A DNA stretch of 64,000 nt from Peptoniphilus obesi ph1 (GCF_000311865.1 NZ_HE978581.1:280549-344548); one strand, 5' to 3'; shown: positions 1 through 9,445, counted from the stretch's first letter. Made by a program: numbers and translations. The notes: generated by a model not told the origin, from the sequence alone.

Positions 1-1218
1 ACATGATGGACATACTTCTGGTTTTTCTATCTCATAAGTTTTATCATCTGATGGAATTGAGCCCATAATTTCAGGTATAACATCGTTTGATCTTCTAATT
101 ATGACAGTTGAATAAAGACTTATATTTTTTCTTTGTATGTCATCATAATTATTTAAAGTTGCCCTTCTAACTGTTACTCCATCAATATCTACTGGCTCAA
201 GTTCTGCAGTTGGTGTTACTTTTGAAGATCTGCCGACATTCCAATTTACTTTTATTACTTTTGTAGTAAATTCTTTTGCCTCAAACTTATAAGCTATTGC
301 CCATCTTGGAAATTTATTTGTGTATGATAATAATTCCCTAGTTCTTAAATCATTTATCTTTATTGTAACACCATCAATAAGAATATCTAAAGAATTTCTT
401 ATTTTTTCGATGTATTCAATTTTTTCTATCACTTCATTGAGATTTTTGCACTTATAGTTTAAATCATTTACCCTAAAATGATTTTCTCTAAGAAATTTTT
501 TCATCTCAGAATCATTTTTAAATATACTATCTTCTATATAATTTACATTGTAAAAATATGCTGTTAAATTTCTTTCTTCTGTAACTTTTGGATCTAGATT
601 TCTAAGGGCTCCAGCTGCTGCATTTCTCGCATTTTTAAGCTTTTGTTTATGGCTTTTATTGTATTCTTCTAGGGATTTAAAAGGCATAAGGCCTTCTCCT
701 TGGATTTCTACAAGTCCCTTGTATGAAATTTCCAAAGGAACGGATTTTATCGTCTTTACTTGTGGGAGAATTTCTTCTCCAACAATTCCATTTCCCCTTG
801 TTGCTGCACCTACTAAAATCCCATTATCGTAGGTTAAATTAATTGTCAAACCATCAAACTTAAGCTCAACTATATACTCAAGTTCTGGATAAGAATTATT
901 ATCCGCCTCTATTGTTCTTCTGTTTCTTGAATCCCAAAGTCTTAACTCATTGTAATCTTGAGCCTTATCCATAGAATATAATCTTGAAAGATGGGTGTGC
1001 TTTTCAAATTTATCAAGTATTTGGCCCCCTACCCTGCTTGTAGGAGAATTTTCTAAAACTATGCCAGATTCTTCTTCTAGTTTTTTCAGTTCGTAGTAGA
1101 TCTTGTCATATTCCTTATCTTCTACGCTTGGTGAGTCCAAAGTATAGTATTCATAATTATATTTATTTATTAATTTGATAAGATCTTGCATCTTATCTTT
1201 TACTTGTTCATTAGTCAT
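1..1218 (-). CDS. ligA: NAD-dependent DNA ligase LigA (3' part outside window)
   Basis: Seals nicks in duplex DNA using NAD+, in replication and repair. The 406 codons present begin at an ATG (1216-1218) one base after the pcrA stop. They include the adenylation-domain motif KFDG with the nucleotide-accepting lysine at about residue 120, followed by the OB-fold region. At the window edge the reading frame shows Cys-Pro-Ser-Cys, the start of the ligase zinc finger. The HhH and BRCT domains must lie beyond position 1. The adjacent pcrA upstream is a common ligA partner and suggests one operon. The family is certain; only the C-terminal third is missing from view. Confidence 0.95.
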   Translation of the reverse strand, partial: MTNEQVKDKMQDLIKLINKYNYEYYTLDSPSVEDKEYDKIYYELKKLEEESGIVLENSPTSRVGGQILDKFEKHTHLSRLYSMDKAQDYNELRLWDSRNRRTIEADNNSYPELEYIVELKFDGLTINLTYDNGILVGAATRGNGIVGEEILPQVKTIKSVPLEISYKGLVEIQGEGLMPFKSLEEYNKSHKQKLKNARNAAAGALRNLDPKVTEERNLTAYFYNVNYIEDSIFKNDSEMKKFLRENHFRVNDLNYKCKNLNEVIEKIEYIEKIRNSLDILIDGVTIKINDLRTRELLSYTNKFPRWAIAYKFEAKEFTTKVIKVNWNVGRSSKVTPTAELEPVDIDGVTVRRATLNNYDDIQRKNISLYSTVIIRRSNDVIPEIMGSIPSDDKTYEIEKPEVCPSC

Positions 1219-1219
1219 C

Positions 1220-3418
1220 TTATTTCACCAACTTTATAGGAGCCATAGAAAGCATAAGTCTCTTTAGACCCTTGCTATCAAAGGCAACTACTATTTCATA
1301 ATCAGAACCCTTCTTAGTTTTTGAAACTACCATTCCTTGCTTCCAAAGTTTGTGGACAACCTTATCCCCAACATTTACATCTAAATTATTATTTTTAACT
1401 GGCTCTTTCTTTGATTTAAATCTTTTTATAGCCTTTTCTTTTTGACTTGTATAATCTTTAACTTCTACTAAATTCTTATTGAGTTTTAGATCTTTTCTTT
1501 CATCCTCAACTCTTTCAATGCTTGATCCCATTTCCTCAATAAACCTTGATTCTAGGGCTGGCTTTGTTTGTCCATAAATTGTTCTATTTCTAGCTGATGA
1601 AAGATACAAAAGTTCCTCCGCACGTGTCAAAGCTACATAGCATAGTCTTCTTTCTTCTTCCAGGTCTTCATCATTGTCAATAGATCTTGAGCTCGGAAAT
1701 AAGTTTTCTTCCAAACCAACTAAAAATACAATCTTATATTCCAAACCTTTGGCAGCGTGGATTGTCATAAGTTTTACACTGTTTTCTTCATCATTTTCAT
1801 CTGCATCACTAATTAAACTTATGCCAGATAAAAAGTCTTCTAATTTTCCGTCTGGATTTGCCTTTTCAAAATCAGCAGCAGTCGAAACAAGTTCCTTTAT
1901 ATTGTCTATCCTAGTTCTCGATTCTATGGTATTTTCTTTTTGTAATTCTTCTAAGTAGCCACTTTCAATTATTAAATCTTCTATCAAGTTGCTTAAAATT
2001 GCTTGGTCCTTCTTTTCCTCAAAAGACTTTATCATTTCAGCAAATTTAGCTATATTATTCCTAGATCTTATATTTAATTCATCAAGTTTTTCCTTGTCTG
2101 AAATCAAAGAAAACATAGACATAGATTCAGAATTTGCTGCCTGAGCTATCTTATCTACACTTGTTAAACCTATACCTCTTTTTGGTTCATTAATAACTCT
2201 TTTAAAGGCTATATCATCATCTTGGTTTTGTATTAACATAAGGTAGGCTAAAATATCCTTAATCTCTTTTCTATCATAAAACTTTAGTCCACCTACTATT
2301 TTATAAGGTATGTTTTCTCTAATTAAGGCTTCTTCAAATGATCTTGATTGAGCATTTGTCCTATAAAGAATTGCCATGTCCTTAAATTCATAGCCCTTGT
2401 AATTTAGATGTTCTATCTTATTTACAACCCCATAGCTTTCCTCTTGAGAATGGTCAAATTGTTTATATTTTACTTGGTCTTTACCAGAATTTTCTGTCCA
2501 TAAATTTTTGTCTTTTCTATTTGGATTGTTTTTTATTACTTGGTTTGCTACCTTCAAGATTTCAGGTGTGGACCTGTAATTTTGCTCTAATAAAATTACT
2601 TTTGCATTTTTAAAATCTTTTTCAAAGTTTAATATATTGCTTATATCTGCTCCACGCCACTTGTAAATAGATTGGTCATTATCCCCAACAACAGTTAATT
2701 TTGGGTTTTCCCTACATAATAATTTTATTAACCTATATTGGGCCTTGTTGGTATCTTGGTATTCGTCAACAAATATATAAGAAAATCTTTTCTTTAGATA
2801 GTCTTTTACTTCTTCATTTTTTTCTATTAAATCTATTGCCTTTAATATCAAGTCATCAAAATCAAGAGCCTTGTTTTCTAAAAGTTTTTTCTCATATAGA
2901 CTATAAATTTCTCCGACATTTCTTAAATAAAAATCTCCATAGTTACTATTTATAAAAGTATCTGGATCTATAAAATCATTTTTAAGTTCTGAAATCTTTG
3001 CGATTATAGAATTGTGTTTATATAAGTCTTTGCTTAAATTTAGCTCTTTTACACAGTCTTTTACCAAGGTTACCTGGTCATTTCTATCATATATAGAAAA
3101 ATTTGATTTATAGATTGAATATTTTGAAAAATTATACAAGATTTTTAAACAAATTGAGTGAAAAGTTCCTATCCACATATCCAGGCTAGTATTTCCAATC
3201 AATTTTGCAACCCTTGATTTCATTTCGCTTGCGGCCTTGTTTGTAAATGTTATTGCTAGTATTTCTGATGGCAATACATTTTTTTCTTCAATCAAATATG
3301 CAATTTTGCTCGTTACGACCTTAGTTTTCCCAGAACCTGCCCCAGCCAATATAAGAAGTGGTCCATCATTATAAAATAAGGCTTCAGACTGTCTTGGATT
3401 TAAATCTTTATAATTCAT
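1220..3418 (-). CDS. pcrA: ATP-dependent 3'-5' DNA helicase PcrA (UvrD family)
   Basis: Superfamily 1 helicase acting in repair, plasmid rolling-circle replication and removal of RecA or RNA polymerase. Visible motifs: Walker A AGAGSGKT at residues 25-32, the Walker B stretch VDEYQDT, GDNDQSIYKWRGA, the NYRST motif, and VALTRAEE near the C-terminus. The last ~50 residues (VGDKVVHK...GMVV) look like the Tudor-like RNA-polymerase-binding domain of PcrA. An upstream ATG at 3433 would add five residues, but only the ATG at 3418 has a ribosome site (AGGAG at about 3423-3427), so I chose 3418. Length 732 residues is normal. Confidence 0.95.
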   Translation of the reverse strand: MNYKDLNPRQSEALFYNDGPLLILAGAGSGKTKVVTSKIAYLIEEKNVLPSEILAITFTNKAASEMKSRVAKLIGNTSLDMWIGTFHSICLKILYNFSKYSIYKSNFSIYDRNDQVTLVKDCVKELNLSKDLYKHNSIIAKISELKNDFIDPDTFINSNYGDFYLRNVGEIYSLYEKKLLENKALDFDDLILKAIDLIEKNEEVKDYLKKRFSYIFVDEYQDTNKAQYRLIKLLCRENPKLTVVGDNDQSIYKWRGADISNILNFEKDFKNAKVILLEQNYRSTPEILKVANQVIKNNPNRKDKNLWTENSGKDQVKYKQFDHSQEESYGVVNKIEHLNYKGYEFKDMAILYRTNAQSRSFEEALIRENIPYKIVGGLKFYDRKEIKDILAYLMLIQNQDDDIAFKRVINEPKRGIGLTSVDKIAQAANSESMSMFSLISDKEKLDELNIRSRNNIAKFAEMIKSFEEKKDQAILSNLIEDLIIESGYLEELQKENTIESRTRIDNIKELVSTAADFEKANPDGKLEDFLSGISLISDADENDEENSVKLMTIHAAKGLEYKIVFLVGLEENLFPSSRSIDNDEDLEEERRLCYVALTRAEELLYLSSARNRTIYGQTKPALESRFIEEMGSSIERVEDERKDLKLNKNLVEVKDYTSQKEKAIKRFKSKKEPVKNNNLDVNVGDKVVHKLWKQGMVVSKTKKGSDYEIVVAFDSKGLKRLMLSMAPIKLVK

Positions 3419-3425
3419 ATTTCTC

Positions 3426-4124
3426 CTAATCATTTTTTATAAAACTATTAATAATATAAGAAGCCATAAGCATGCCAGCAACTGGCGGCACATATGGCAT
3501 AGACCCTGGCGTAGACTGTTTTTCTAATTTAATAAGAGGTTTTTTCGCTTCTTCTAATGAATAAACTACACTTAGTTTTTTTACCCCAAGTTTTTTTAGC
3601 CTACTTCGTATAACCCTAGCCAGTGGATCCATGCTAGTTTTAAAAATATCATCAATCCTTAACTTGCTAGGATCAAACCTGTTTCCTGCCCCCATAGATG
3701 CAATAATATTTAAAGAATTTTCATAGGCATATTTTGCCAAATAAACTTTTGCATCCACGCTGTCTATTGCATCTGCTATATAATCATAGTTTTCTAGGTC
3801 AAAATACTCGATATTATTTCTATCTAATCTTTTATGGATTTTATTTACCTTAACTGTCTTATCTATCTCGACCAATCTTTTTTCCATAGCATCTACTTTT
3901 TTTGCGCCAATTGTGCTTTCCGTTGCTATTAATTGCCTGTTTAAATTAGTAATATCTACTAAATCATCATCAACTATTGTTATATTTTTTATTCCTGATC
4001 TTACAAGCGCTTCACATAAAGATCCGCCAACTCCGCCAAGACCAAAAACTATAACTTTTTTATTATTAATATTTTCTATATTTTCTCTGCCAATTAGCAT
4101 TTCAATTCTTTTGTATCTTTGCAT
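3426..4124 (-). CDS. tcdA: tRNA threonylcarbamoyladenosine dehydratase (TcdA/CsdL, ThiF-MoeB fold)
   Basis: E1-like ATP-dependent enzyme that cyclises t6A37 of tRNA to ct6A. The nucleotide-binding GLGGVGG is at residues 28-34. DLVDITNLNRQ follows, as expected for the ThiF/MoeB/TcdA fold. The longest reading frame begins at a GTG (4157) lying inside a terminator hairpin. The ATG at 4122-4124 is preceded by GGTGG and gives a normal 232-residue protein, so I chose it. No catalytic cysteine pair for zinc is seen, which favours TcdA over MoeB. Overlap with the pcrA 5' region suggests cotranscription. Confidence 0.9.
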   Translation of the reverse strand: MQRYKRIEMLIGRENIENINNKKVIVFGLGGVGGSLCEALVRSGIKNITIVDDDLVDITNLNRQLIATESTIGAKKVDAMEKRLVEIDKTVKVNKIHKRLDRNNIEYFDLENYDYIADAIDSVDAKVYLAKYAYENSLNIIASMGAGNRFDPSKLRIDDIFKTSMDPLARVIRSRLKKLGVKKLSVVYSLEEAKKPLIKLEKQSTPGSMPYVPPVAGMLMASYIINSFIKND

Positions 4125-4132
4125 ATTCCACC

Positions 4133-4158
4133 AAAAAAGTGAAGGTCGGACCTTCACT
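4133..4158 (-). terminator. Rho-independent terminator after the SLH gene
   Basis: Nine-base arms AGTGAAGGT/ACCTTCACT with a 3-base loop (4138-4158) are followed on the minus strand by six T. On the plus strand the stem is also followed by a T-rich run, so it may act in both directions. It begins inside the stop codon of the SLH gene and lies just upstream of tcdA. Confidence 0.85.
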
Positions 4159-5338
4159 ATATTTTTTTAATTTTTAAGTCTTCAAGGTGATCTGCAATAA
4201 GTTTTGCTCTTATTTGCAAGATATCACCTGCCATAAATCTTTCTCTTGATTCCAATCTAATTTCAGAACCACTTGCATACTTAGGGTTATTTGAAATCAT
4301 TATTGCAACCATCATATTATTTTCATCATAAGATAAAACTTTAACAGTTAATTCCACTGTATCAGATTCTTGATTTTCCTTTGGCCTATTTATTTGGACT
4401 ACAAATCCATCAACAAGGCTAATATCATAATTTTTACCTAGTATATTATTGATTTCATATGGGCTAATTTTAGCTCCATCAACAAGTAAAGTATCTATAT
4501 CAAATTTATAGTCTCTGCCCTCGATATAAATTATAGATTCTTTCCCATTTATATTTATATTATCAATTCTTGCATTTTTAATATTTTGAGTCCCAATTTC
4601 ATTATTTTCTGGTATTAGACTATCTGTTTTTAAATCTTCAGAAGGCATACTTTCACTTTGAATATTTCCATTTTCAATGTTATTTAAAATAGAATTTGAA
4701 ATTTTTGCAAGTTCAGCCCTTCTTATGTGCTTTTTGCCATTAAAATATCCATTTGAACCAGTATCAGCATAAATATTTAATCTAACAAAAGTTGATAGAT
4801 ATCCCTTTACAAGGTCTGGAACTTGGTCTAAATCCTTATGTTTTAAATTACTTGTATCACTTGATGATTCTATATTGAAGGCTCTTGCGAAATATGCAGT
4901 TACAGAATTTCTGTCTGGAAAAGTAAGGTTTTTATCTTTTAAAAATCCACCGTCTTTTGCCGCCTTTAAAGTATTTTCAGTTATTGTATTTATATTTAAG
5001 TTATAACATACAGCTTCTAAAGCCCAATCAGGAACTGAGTTATTCTTTGCAGTTGTTTCAAATTTAGCAAGACTTTCTTGAACAAGTTCTTGACTTGGAT
5101 TTTTTATATTTTTAATAATTTGTAAAACTTCTAAAAAACTTACTGCCCTTTGTGGTTTAAAAGTTCCATCTTCATAGCCTGATAATATATTTTTATTAGA
5201 CAAACTATCAACTGACTCATAAGCCCACTTGTATTGTCCGTCTTTTTTTAAGTCTTTAAATGACTTTGCATATATGAAATTTGGAATTAACATACTAACT
5301 CCAAGTGTTAAAATAAATAATCTTTTTATTGTCTTCAT
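4157..5338 (-). CDS. Secreted S-layer-homology (SLH) domain protein
   Basis: Likely cell-wall-anchored surface protein of 393 residues. The N-terminus (KTIKRLFILTLGVSMLIPNFIYA) is a signal peptide with probable cleavage after YAKS/YA. Three SLH repeats follow at about 26-75, 90-155 and 165-225; the first contains the typical YEDGTFKP motif, the third ends with RRAELAKISNSIL. A Ser/Glu-rich linker (about 228-255) leads to a ~140-residue C-terminal domain with beta-rich appearance that I do not recognise. SLH domains bind pyruvylated secondary wall polymer in Firmicutes. GGAGGGAAG precedes the ATG. It is transcribed alone, with a terminator behind it. Confidence 0.85.
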   Translation of the reverse strand: MKTIKRLFILTLGVSMLIPNFIYAKSFKDLKKDGQYKWAYESVDSLSNKNILSGYEDGTFKPQRAVSFLEVLQIIKNIKNPSQELVQESLAKFETTAKNNSVPDWALEAVCYNLNINTITENTLKAAKDGGFLKDKNLTFPDRNSVTAYFARAFNIESSSDTSNLKHKDLDQVPDLVKGYLSTFVRLNIYADTGSNGYFNGKKHIRRAELAKISNSILNNIENGNIQSESMPSEDLKTDSLIPENNEIGTQNIKNARIDNININGKESIIYIEGRDYKFDIDTLLVDGAKISPYEINNILGKNYDISLVDGFVVQINRPKENQESDTVELTVKVLSYDENNMMVAIMISNNPKYASGSEIRLESRERFMAGDILQIRAKLIADHLEDLKIKKI

Positions 5339-5457
5339 AACTTCCCTCCATCGTCTAATTATAACATATAGCTAAATTAGAATAAAAGATGGCTTAAGTT
5401 TTTATAAGTAAATTTATTTTATAAATAATTTTTTGTAAAATTAAATGCTAGACAAAT

Positions 5458-5486
5458 AAAAAACCCAAGACCAAAATGATCTTGAG
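5458..5486 (-). terminator. Terminator after the YbaK gene
   Basis: On the minus strand arms CTCAAGATC and GGTCTTGGG pair (9 bp with two G-T pairs, 5-base loop) and are followed by TTTTTT. It lies just after the stop codon at 5494. Confidence 0.8.
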
Positions 5487-5493
5487 CCATAAA

Positions 5494-5961
5494 TTATTTT
5501 GCTAAGTCTTTGTAGCTAGCCTTAATTAAATTTACTAAATTATCTGGATTTATTTTTACCTGCATGCCAACTTTTCCTGCACTTACATAAATATATTCTT
5601 TTCCACTAGCAGATTTATCTATATAGGTTGGAAATTCTTTTTTCATACCGATTGGCGAACATCCTCCGTGGACATAACCTGTTAAAGGCAATAAATCTTT
5701 TTGTGGAAGCATATCAATTTTTTTTATATTTAATTCTGCTGCAGCTTTTTTTAGATCCAATTCATTTAAAACTGGTATAACAAAAACAAAATGTTCTTTG
5801 TCCTTTGTAACTGTTACCAAAGTTTTATAAACATTTTCTGGATTTTCTCCAGTATTTCTGGCCACATCTAATCCTGATACACCGTCTTTCGGATCATATT
5901 CAACTATCTCATAGTCTATTTTATTTTGATCTAAAAACCTCAATGCATTAGTTTTTTTCAT
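5494..5961 (-). CDS. ybaK: Cys-tRNA(Pro)/Cys-tRNA(Cys) deacylase, YbaK/EbsC family
   Basis: Editing enzyme that hydrolyses mischarged Cys-tRNA(Pro). At 155 residues it matches the single-domain family. Recognisable features are VYKTLVT near residue 45, a lysine-containing LKKAAAELN segment, and GYVHGGCSPIGMKK near residue 95, which corresponds to the conserved GGxSPxG signature. It has its own terminators on both sides and appears to be a monocistronic unit. The symbol follows the E. coli homologue. Confidence 0.88.
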   Translation of the reverse strand: MKKTNALRFLDQNKIDYEIVEYDPKDGVSGLDVARNTGENPENVYKTLVTVTKDKEHFVFVIPVLNELDLKKAAAELNIKKIDMLPQKDLLPLTGYVHGGCSPIGMKKEFPTYIDKSASGKEYIYVSAGKVGMQVKINPDNLVNLIKASYKDLAK

Positions 5962-5985
5962 ATTATCAACCTCTTAAATTTAAAT

Positions 5986-6012
5986 AAAAAAACGGCCTGA
6001 TTAAATCAAGCC
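5986..6012 (-). terminator. Terminator after ispH-S1
   Basis: Stem of eight pairs (plus-strand arms ggcctgat 5994-6001 and atcaagcc 6005-6012, one wobble) followed on the minus strand by seven T. It ends the cmk-plsC-ispH transcript. Confidence 0.8.
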
Positions 6013-6025
6013 ATTTTATTATTTA

Positions 6026-8098
6026 TTAGTCGTCTAATTTTAAGTTTCCTAAAAGATCTCCTAGTGCAGTGTTGAAGTTATCAGAAGATTCATTTTCTTC
6101 TTTCTTTTCAACTTTTTCAACTTTTTCTACTTGTGGAGTTTCTTCTTTTTCTTCGTAAACTTCTTCATCAGCTTCTTCATATTGAACTTCTTCTGTTTCA
6201 GTTTCTTCTACTTCTGGTTCTAAAAGAGCTTTCATTGATAAAGAAATTTTCTTATCATCTTGATCTATATCAGTTACTTTAACAGTAATTTCTTCTCCAA
6301 TTTCAAGTTTATCTGAAGGTTTTTCAACATGTTCTTTTGATATTTGAGAAACATGTAGAAGTCCATCAACACCTGATTCAAGTCTTACAAATGCACCAAA
6401 GTCAAGTAGGTTTACTACCTTACCTTGAACAACATCTCCAACTTGTACGCTTTCAGTGAAGACATCCCAAGGTTTCTTTGTAGTTTGTTTTAAGCCTAAT
6501 GCTATTCTATTCTTTTCTTCATCTACATTTAATACTAAAACCTTAACTTTATCTCCAGGAGATACTACATCTGATGGGTGTTTTACCCTGTTCCATGATA
6601 ACTCAGAAATGTGAATTAAACCATCAACACCACCAACATCAACAAATGCACCAAAGTTTGTAAGTCTTTGAACAGTACCTTCTATAATGTCGCCTTCATG
6701 AATTGAGCTATATACTTTTGCTTTCTTTTCTTCTAGTTCTTCAGCTTCTACATTCTTTCTTGATAAAACTATTTTTCTTTTAGATTTATCGAAATCTATA
6801 ATTTCACAAAGTAGTGTTTTAGAAACGTATTTTGACAAGTCTTTTTGGAATCTAACTGAAACGTGAGATGCAGGTATAAATGCTTTTAATCCTTCTAAAT
6901 CTGCTATAAGTCCACCTTTAACTACAGATTTAACTTCAACTTCTACTCTTTTTTCTTCTTTATAAAGTTCTTCAATATCGTCCCAAACTTTCATGTTTTT
7001 AACTCTCTTGTGAGAAAGAACAACATTTCCGTCACCGTCGTCTATTTTCATAACATAGACTTCGATTTTGTCGCCTGGTTTGAATAATTCTTGTGGATCA
7101 ACATCTGCTTCATTAGATATTTCTTCCTTAGAAATTATACCATCAGATCTGTATCCGATATTTACCATAACTTCATTTTCATTTACAAATAATACTTCGC
7201 CTTCAACTACTTCGCCTCTTCTAATTCTCTTAAAAGAGCTTTCAATAGCTTCCATCATCTCATTGTTGTCAAAATTTTCCATACTACTAACAGCCTCCTT
7301 GATTACCGAATCCGGTGTGGATGCCCCGGCGGTAATACCTATTTTATTAAATTTTTTTATTTTATCAAAATCAAGTTCATCTATTGATTCTATAAAATAA
7401 ACATTTTTGCAATGCTCCATAGACACTTGTGCTAGTTTATTAGAATTGGAGGAATTTTTGCCTCCTAGAACTATCATCGCATCTACTTCTTTTGATAATT
7501 CAATTGCACTTTCTTGCCTATTTTTGGTTGCACTACATATAGTATTATAAACTAAAATCTCATCTTTTGAAATATCTTTTATAAGATTTATTAGATTTTT
7601 ATACTTTTTTTCATTATTTGTGGTCTGAGATACTATTGCAAGTTTACCCTTTGGTATTTTTTCTAGATCTTTTTCATCTTGAACTATAATCGCCTCATCA
7701 TTTGCATATGAATTTATCGAAATAATTTCTGGATGCTTAGGATCTCCATATATTATAATATTATAGCCTTCAGCATATTTTTTCTCGACAATGTCATATA
7801 TCTTTTTTACCTTTGAGCATACGCAATCTATTATTTGATTTTTATTTTCTATTAATTCTTCCCTAATAGATTTGTGGATGCCATGGGACCTAATAATTAC
7901 TTTTGAATTATTTATATTATCTATATTTTCTACAGTAACTACACCTTTTTTTTCAAGTTCTTCCACAACTCTTTGATTATGAACTAAAGGGCCCAGAGAA
8001 TAAACTCCCTTTTCAGCACCCTTATCAGCCAGTATTACAGCTCTTTTTACTCCACCACAAAATCCGGCATTATTTGCTAGATAAACTTCTATTTTCAT
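6026..8098 (-). CDS. ispH: Fusion of IspH (HMBPP reductase) and ribosomal protein S1
   Basis: Residues ~1-285 are the [4Fe-4S] enzyme that converts HMBPP to IPP/DMAPP in the MEP pathway: N-terminal NNAGFCGGVKRA with cluster cysteine 14, DCVCSKV near residue 95 and NTICSATKNRQ near 190. Residues ~290-625 contain four S1 RNA-binding repeats (for example EGDIIEGTVQRLTNFGAFVDVGGVDGLIHISELS). An acidic Glu-rich tail follows, ending LGDLLGNLKLDD. The fusion is well known in Clostridia and is here uninterrupted. The frame can start at TTG 8101 or ATG 8098; GGAG lies very close, and I prefer the ATG. It overlaps plsC by 29 bases. Confidence 0.93.
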   Translation of the reverse strand: MKIEVYLANNAGFCGGVKRAVILADKGAEKGVYSLGPLVHNQRVVEELEKKGVVTVENIDNINNSKVIIRSHGIHKSIREELIENKNQIIDCVCSKVKKIYDIVEKKYAEGYNIIIYGDPKHPEIISINSYANDEAIIVQDEKDLEKIPKGKLAIVSQTTNNEKKYKNLINLIKDISKDEILVYNTICSATKNRQESAIELSKEVDAMIVLGGKNSSNSNKLAQVSMEHCKNVYFIESIDELDFDKIKKFNKIGITAGASTPDSVIKEAVSSMENFDNNEMMEAIESSFKRIRRGEVVEGEVLFVNENEVMVNIGYRSDGIISKEEISNEADVDPQELFKPGDKIEVYVMKIDDGDGNVVLSHKRVKNMKVWDDIEELYKEEKRVEVEVKSVVKGGLIADLEGLKAFIPASHVSVRFQKDLSKYVSKTLLCEIIDFDKSKRKIVLSRKNVEAEELEEKKAKVYSSIHEGDIIEGTVQRLTNFGAFVDVGGVDGLIHISELSWNRVKHPSDVVSPGDKVKVLVLNVDEEKNRIALGLKQTTKKPWDVFTESVQVGDVVQGKVVNLLDFGAFVRLESGVDGLLHVSQISKEHVEKPSDKLEIGEEITVKVTDIDQDDKKISLSMKALLEPEVEETETEEVQYEEADEEVYEEKEETPQVEKVEKVEKKEENESSDNFNTALGDLLGNLKLDD

Positions 8099-8666
8099 CA
8101 ACTCCGTAATAAATAATTTTAATCATCTCTTGTGATATTTCATGATATTCTTCTTGAGTTAATTTTTTATGTTCACTTAGGTCTATGCTAGGTCTAACAT
8201 AAACTTTTATTTTTCTAAATATCTTATAATTTCCTTCTACATAAATAGGGACAATTTTAGATTTTGTCCTATGTGCAAGTAGAGCAACTCCAGATTTAAC
8301 CTTGCTTGGATCTATCTCTTTTACCCTAGTTCCTTCTGGAAAAACTCCTAGTATCTGATTGCTTTTTAAAATTTTCATTGCAGTTTTTACAGCCTTTATG
8401 TCATTTGCCTGCCTATCAACTGGAAATGCCCCGACTGCATTCATTAAAGCTGCTAAAAATTTATTTTCATACAATTCTTTTTTTGCCATCCATCGTATTT
8501 GTGGTTTGACAAGTGCAGAAATCATAAGCGGGTCTAAGTTGCTCTTGTGATTAGCTGCAATAATAAAAGGTCCTTGGTCTGGCATATTTTCAAGACCAAC
8601 TATTTCACACCTATATAGAATTTTAAAAACTATTAAAGCTAAAATCTTAAAAATCTTATATAACAT
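8070..8666 (-). CDS. plsC: 1-acyl-sn-glycerol-3-phosphate acyltransferase (PlsC)
   Basis: Makes phosphatidic acid from lysophosphatidic acid at the membrane. The acyltransferase motif H(X4)D is NHKSNLDP with His40 and Asp45. The glycerol-phosphate-binding motif FPEGTR is at 109-114. One hydrophobic N-terminal segment (about 5-18) would hold it on the membrane. At 198 residues the size is typical. It starts one base after cmk and overlaps ispH, an arrangement (cmk-plsC-ispH/rpsA) common in Clostridia. Confidence 0.92.
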   Translation of the reverse strand: MLYKIFKILALIVFKILYRCEIVGLENMPDQGPFIIAANHKSNLDPLMISALVKPQIRWMAKKELYENKFLAALMNAVGAFPVDRQANDIKAVKTAMKILKSNQILGVFPEGTRVKEIDPSKVKSGVALLAHRTKSKIVPIYVEGNYKIFRKIKVYVRPSIDLSEHKKLTQEEYHEISQEMIKIIYYGVDENRSLSSK

Positions 8667-8667
8667 A

Positions 8668-9312
8668 TTAACCTCTAATAATCTTAATTATCCTAGCTAG
8701 GGTCTGATCAAGACTTTCCTTGCTAGTATCTATTACTACTGCATCATCTGCAATTTTTAAAGGAGAATTTTCCCTAGTCCTATCAGCTTCATCTCTTTTT
8801 ATTAAATCTTCTTTAACTTGTTCTAAATCAGCAGATCCATATTTTTCTAGCAATTGCTTATATCTTCTATTTGCTCTTTCTTCAACTGAAGCATCTAGGA
8901 AAAATTTATAATTTGCATGGGGTAAAACAACTGTTGTTATATCTCTACCTTCCATAACTACTGATTTTTCTTTTGAAATCTTTCTTTGATAGTCTACCAA
9001 AAATTTCCTAACTTCCTTATTTTTAGAAATTTTTGATGCAAGATTAGATATTTTTTCACTTCTTATAAGTCCACTTACATCTTTGCCATCAATAAAAATT
9101 TTTTCTTTATCCATACTAAGTTCAGTATTTTTTAATAATTCTTCAATTTCTAAATCATTTTCTAAATCAATATCAGATATTGCTGCTTTGTAGGCAAGAG
9201 CCCTATACATAGAGCCAGTATCGATATATGAAATGTTTAATTCCTTGGCAAGTAGTTTTGCAATTGTGCTTTTACCACTGCCTGCAGGACCATCTATGGC
9301 TACAGAAAACAT
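8668..9312 (-). CDS. cmk: Cytidylate kinase
   Basis: Phosphorylates CMP and dCMP with ATP. The P-loop GPAGSGKST is at residues 8-16, followed by YIDTGSMYRA, the conserved CMP-site segment, and the GRDITTVVLP motif near 125. At 214 residues it is full length. GGAGG stands 6 bases before the ATG, and a hairpin with a T-run lies directly in front of that ribosome site (see the leader feature). Confidence 0.95.
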   Translation of the reverse strand: MFSVAIDGPAGSGKSTIAKLLAKELNISYIDTGSMYRALAYKAAISDIDLENDLEIEELLKNTELSMDKEKIFIDGKDVSGLIRSEKISNLASKISKNKEVRKFLVDYQRKISKEKSVVMEGRDITTVVLPHANYKFFLDASVEERANRRYKQLLEKYGSADLEQVKEDLIKRDEADRTRENSPLKIADDAVVIDTSKESLDQTLARIIKIIRG

Positions 9313-9321
9313 ATTTCCTCC

Positions 9322-9346
9322 AAAAAAATCACTGCATAACAGTGAC
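9322..9346 (-). terminator. Terminator-like hairpin in the cmk leader
   Basis: Perfect 6-bp stem TCACTG/CAGTGA with a 5-base loop (plus-strand 9329-9345), followed on the minus strand by seven T and then directly by the cmk GGAGG. Because a good promoter lies upstream at 9418-9445, this hairpin would sit in the cmk 5' leader and could act as an attenuator. It may instead be a weak leftover terminator. Confidence 0.55.
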
Positions 9347-9417
9347 TTAAAATTTAATTTAATAATAATCTATCATTAAATTATATATTAAATTCTAAAG
9401 CTTATCTATACATATTA

Positions 9418-9445
9418 ATTATAACTAAATGACTTAATTTTACAA
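9418..9445 (-). promoter_or_regulatory. Probable sigma-A promoter for cmk-plsC-ispH
   Basis: Minus-strand -35 TTGTAA (9440-9445), 16-base spacer, perfect -10 TATAAT (9418-9423), about 100 bases upstream of cmk and downstream of the previous gene's terminator. Confidence 0.55.

Noticed and set aside
7068-7400. Plus-strand frame of 110 codons inside ispH-S1
   Set aside because: Shadow of the fusion gene; no ribosome site and low-complexity Ser/Ile/Leu content.
6026-8098. IspH-S1 fusion as an assembly error
   Set aside because: The fusion is a known, conserved feature of Clostridia, and the frame is continuous.
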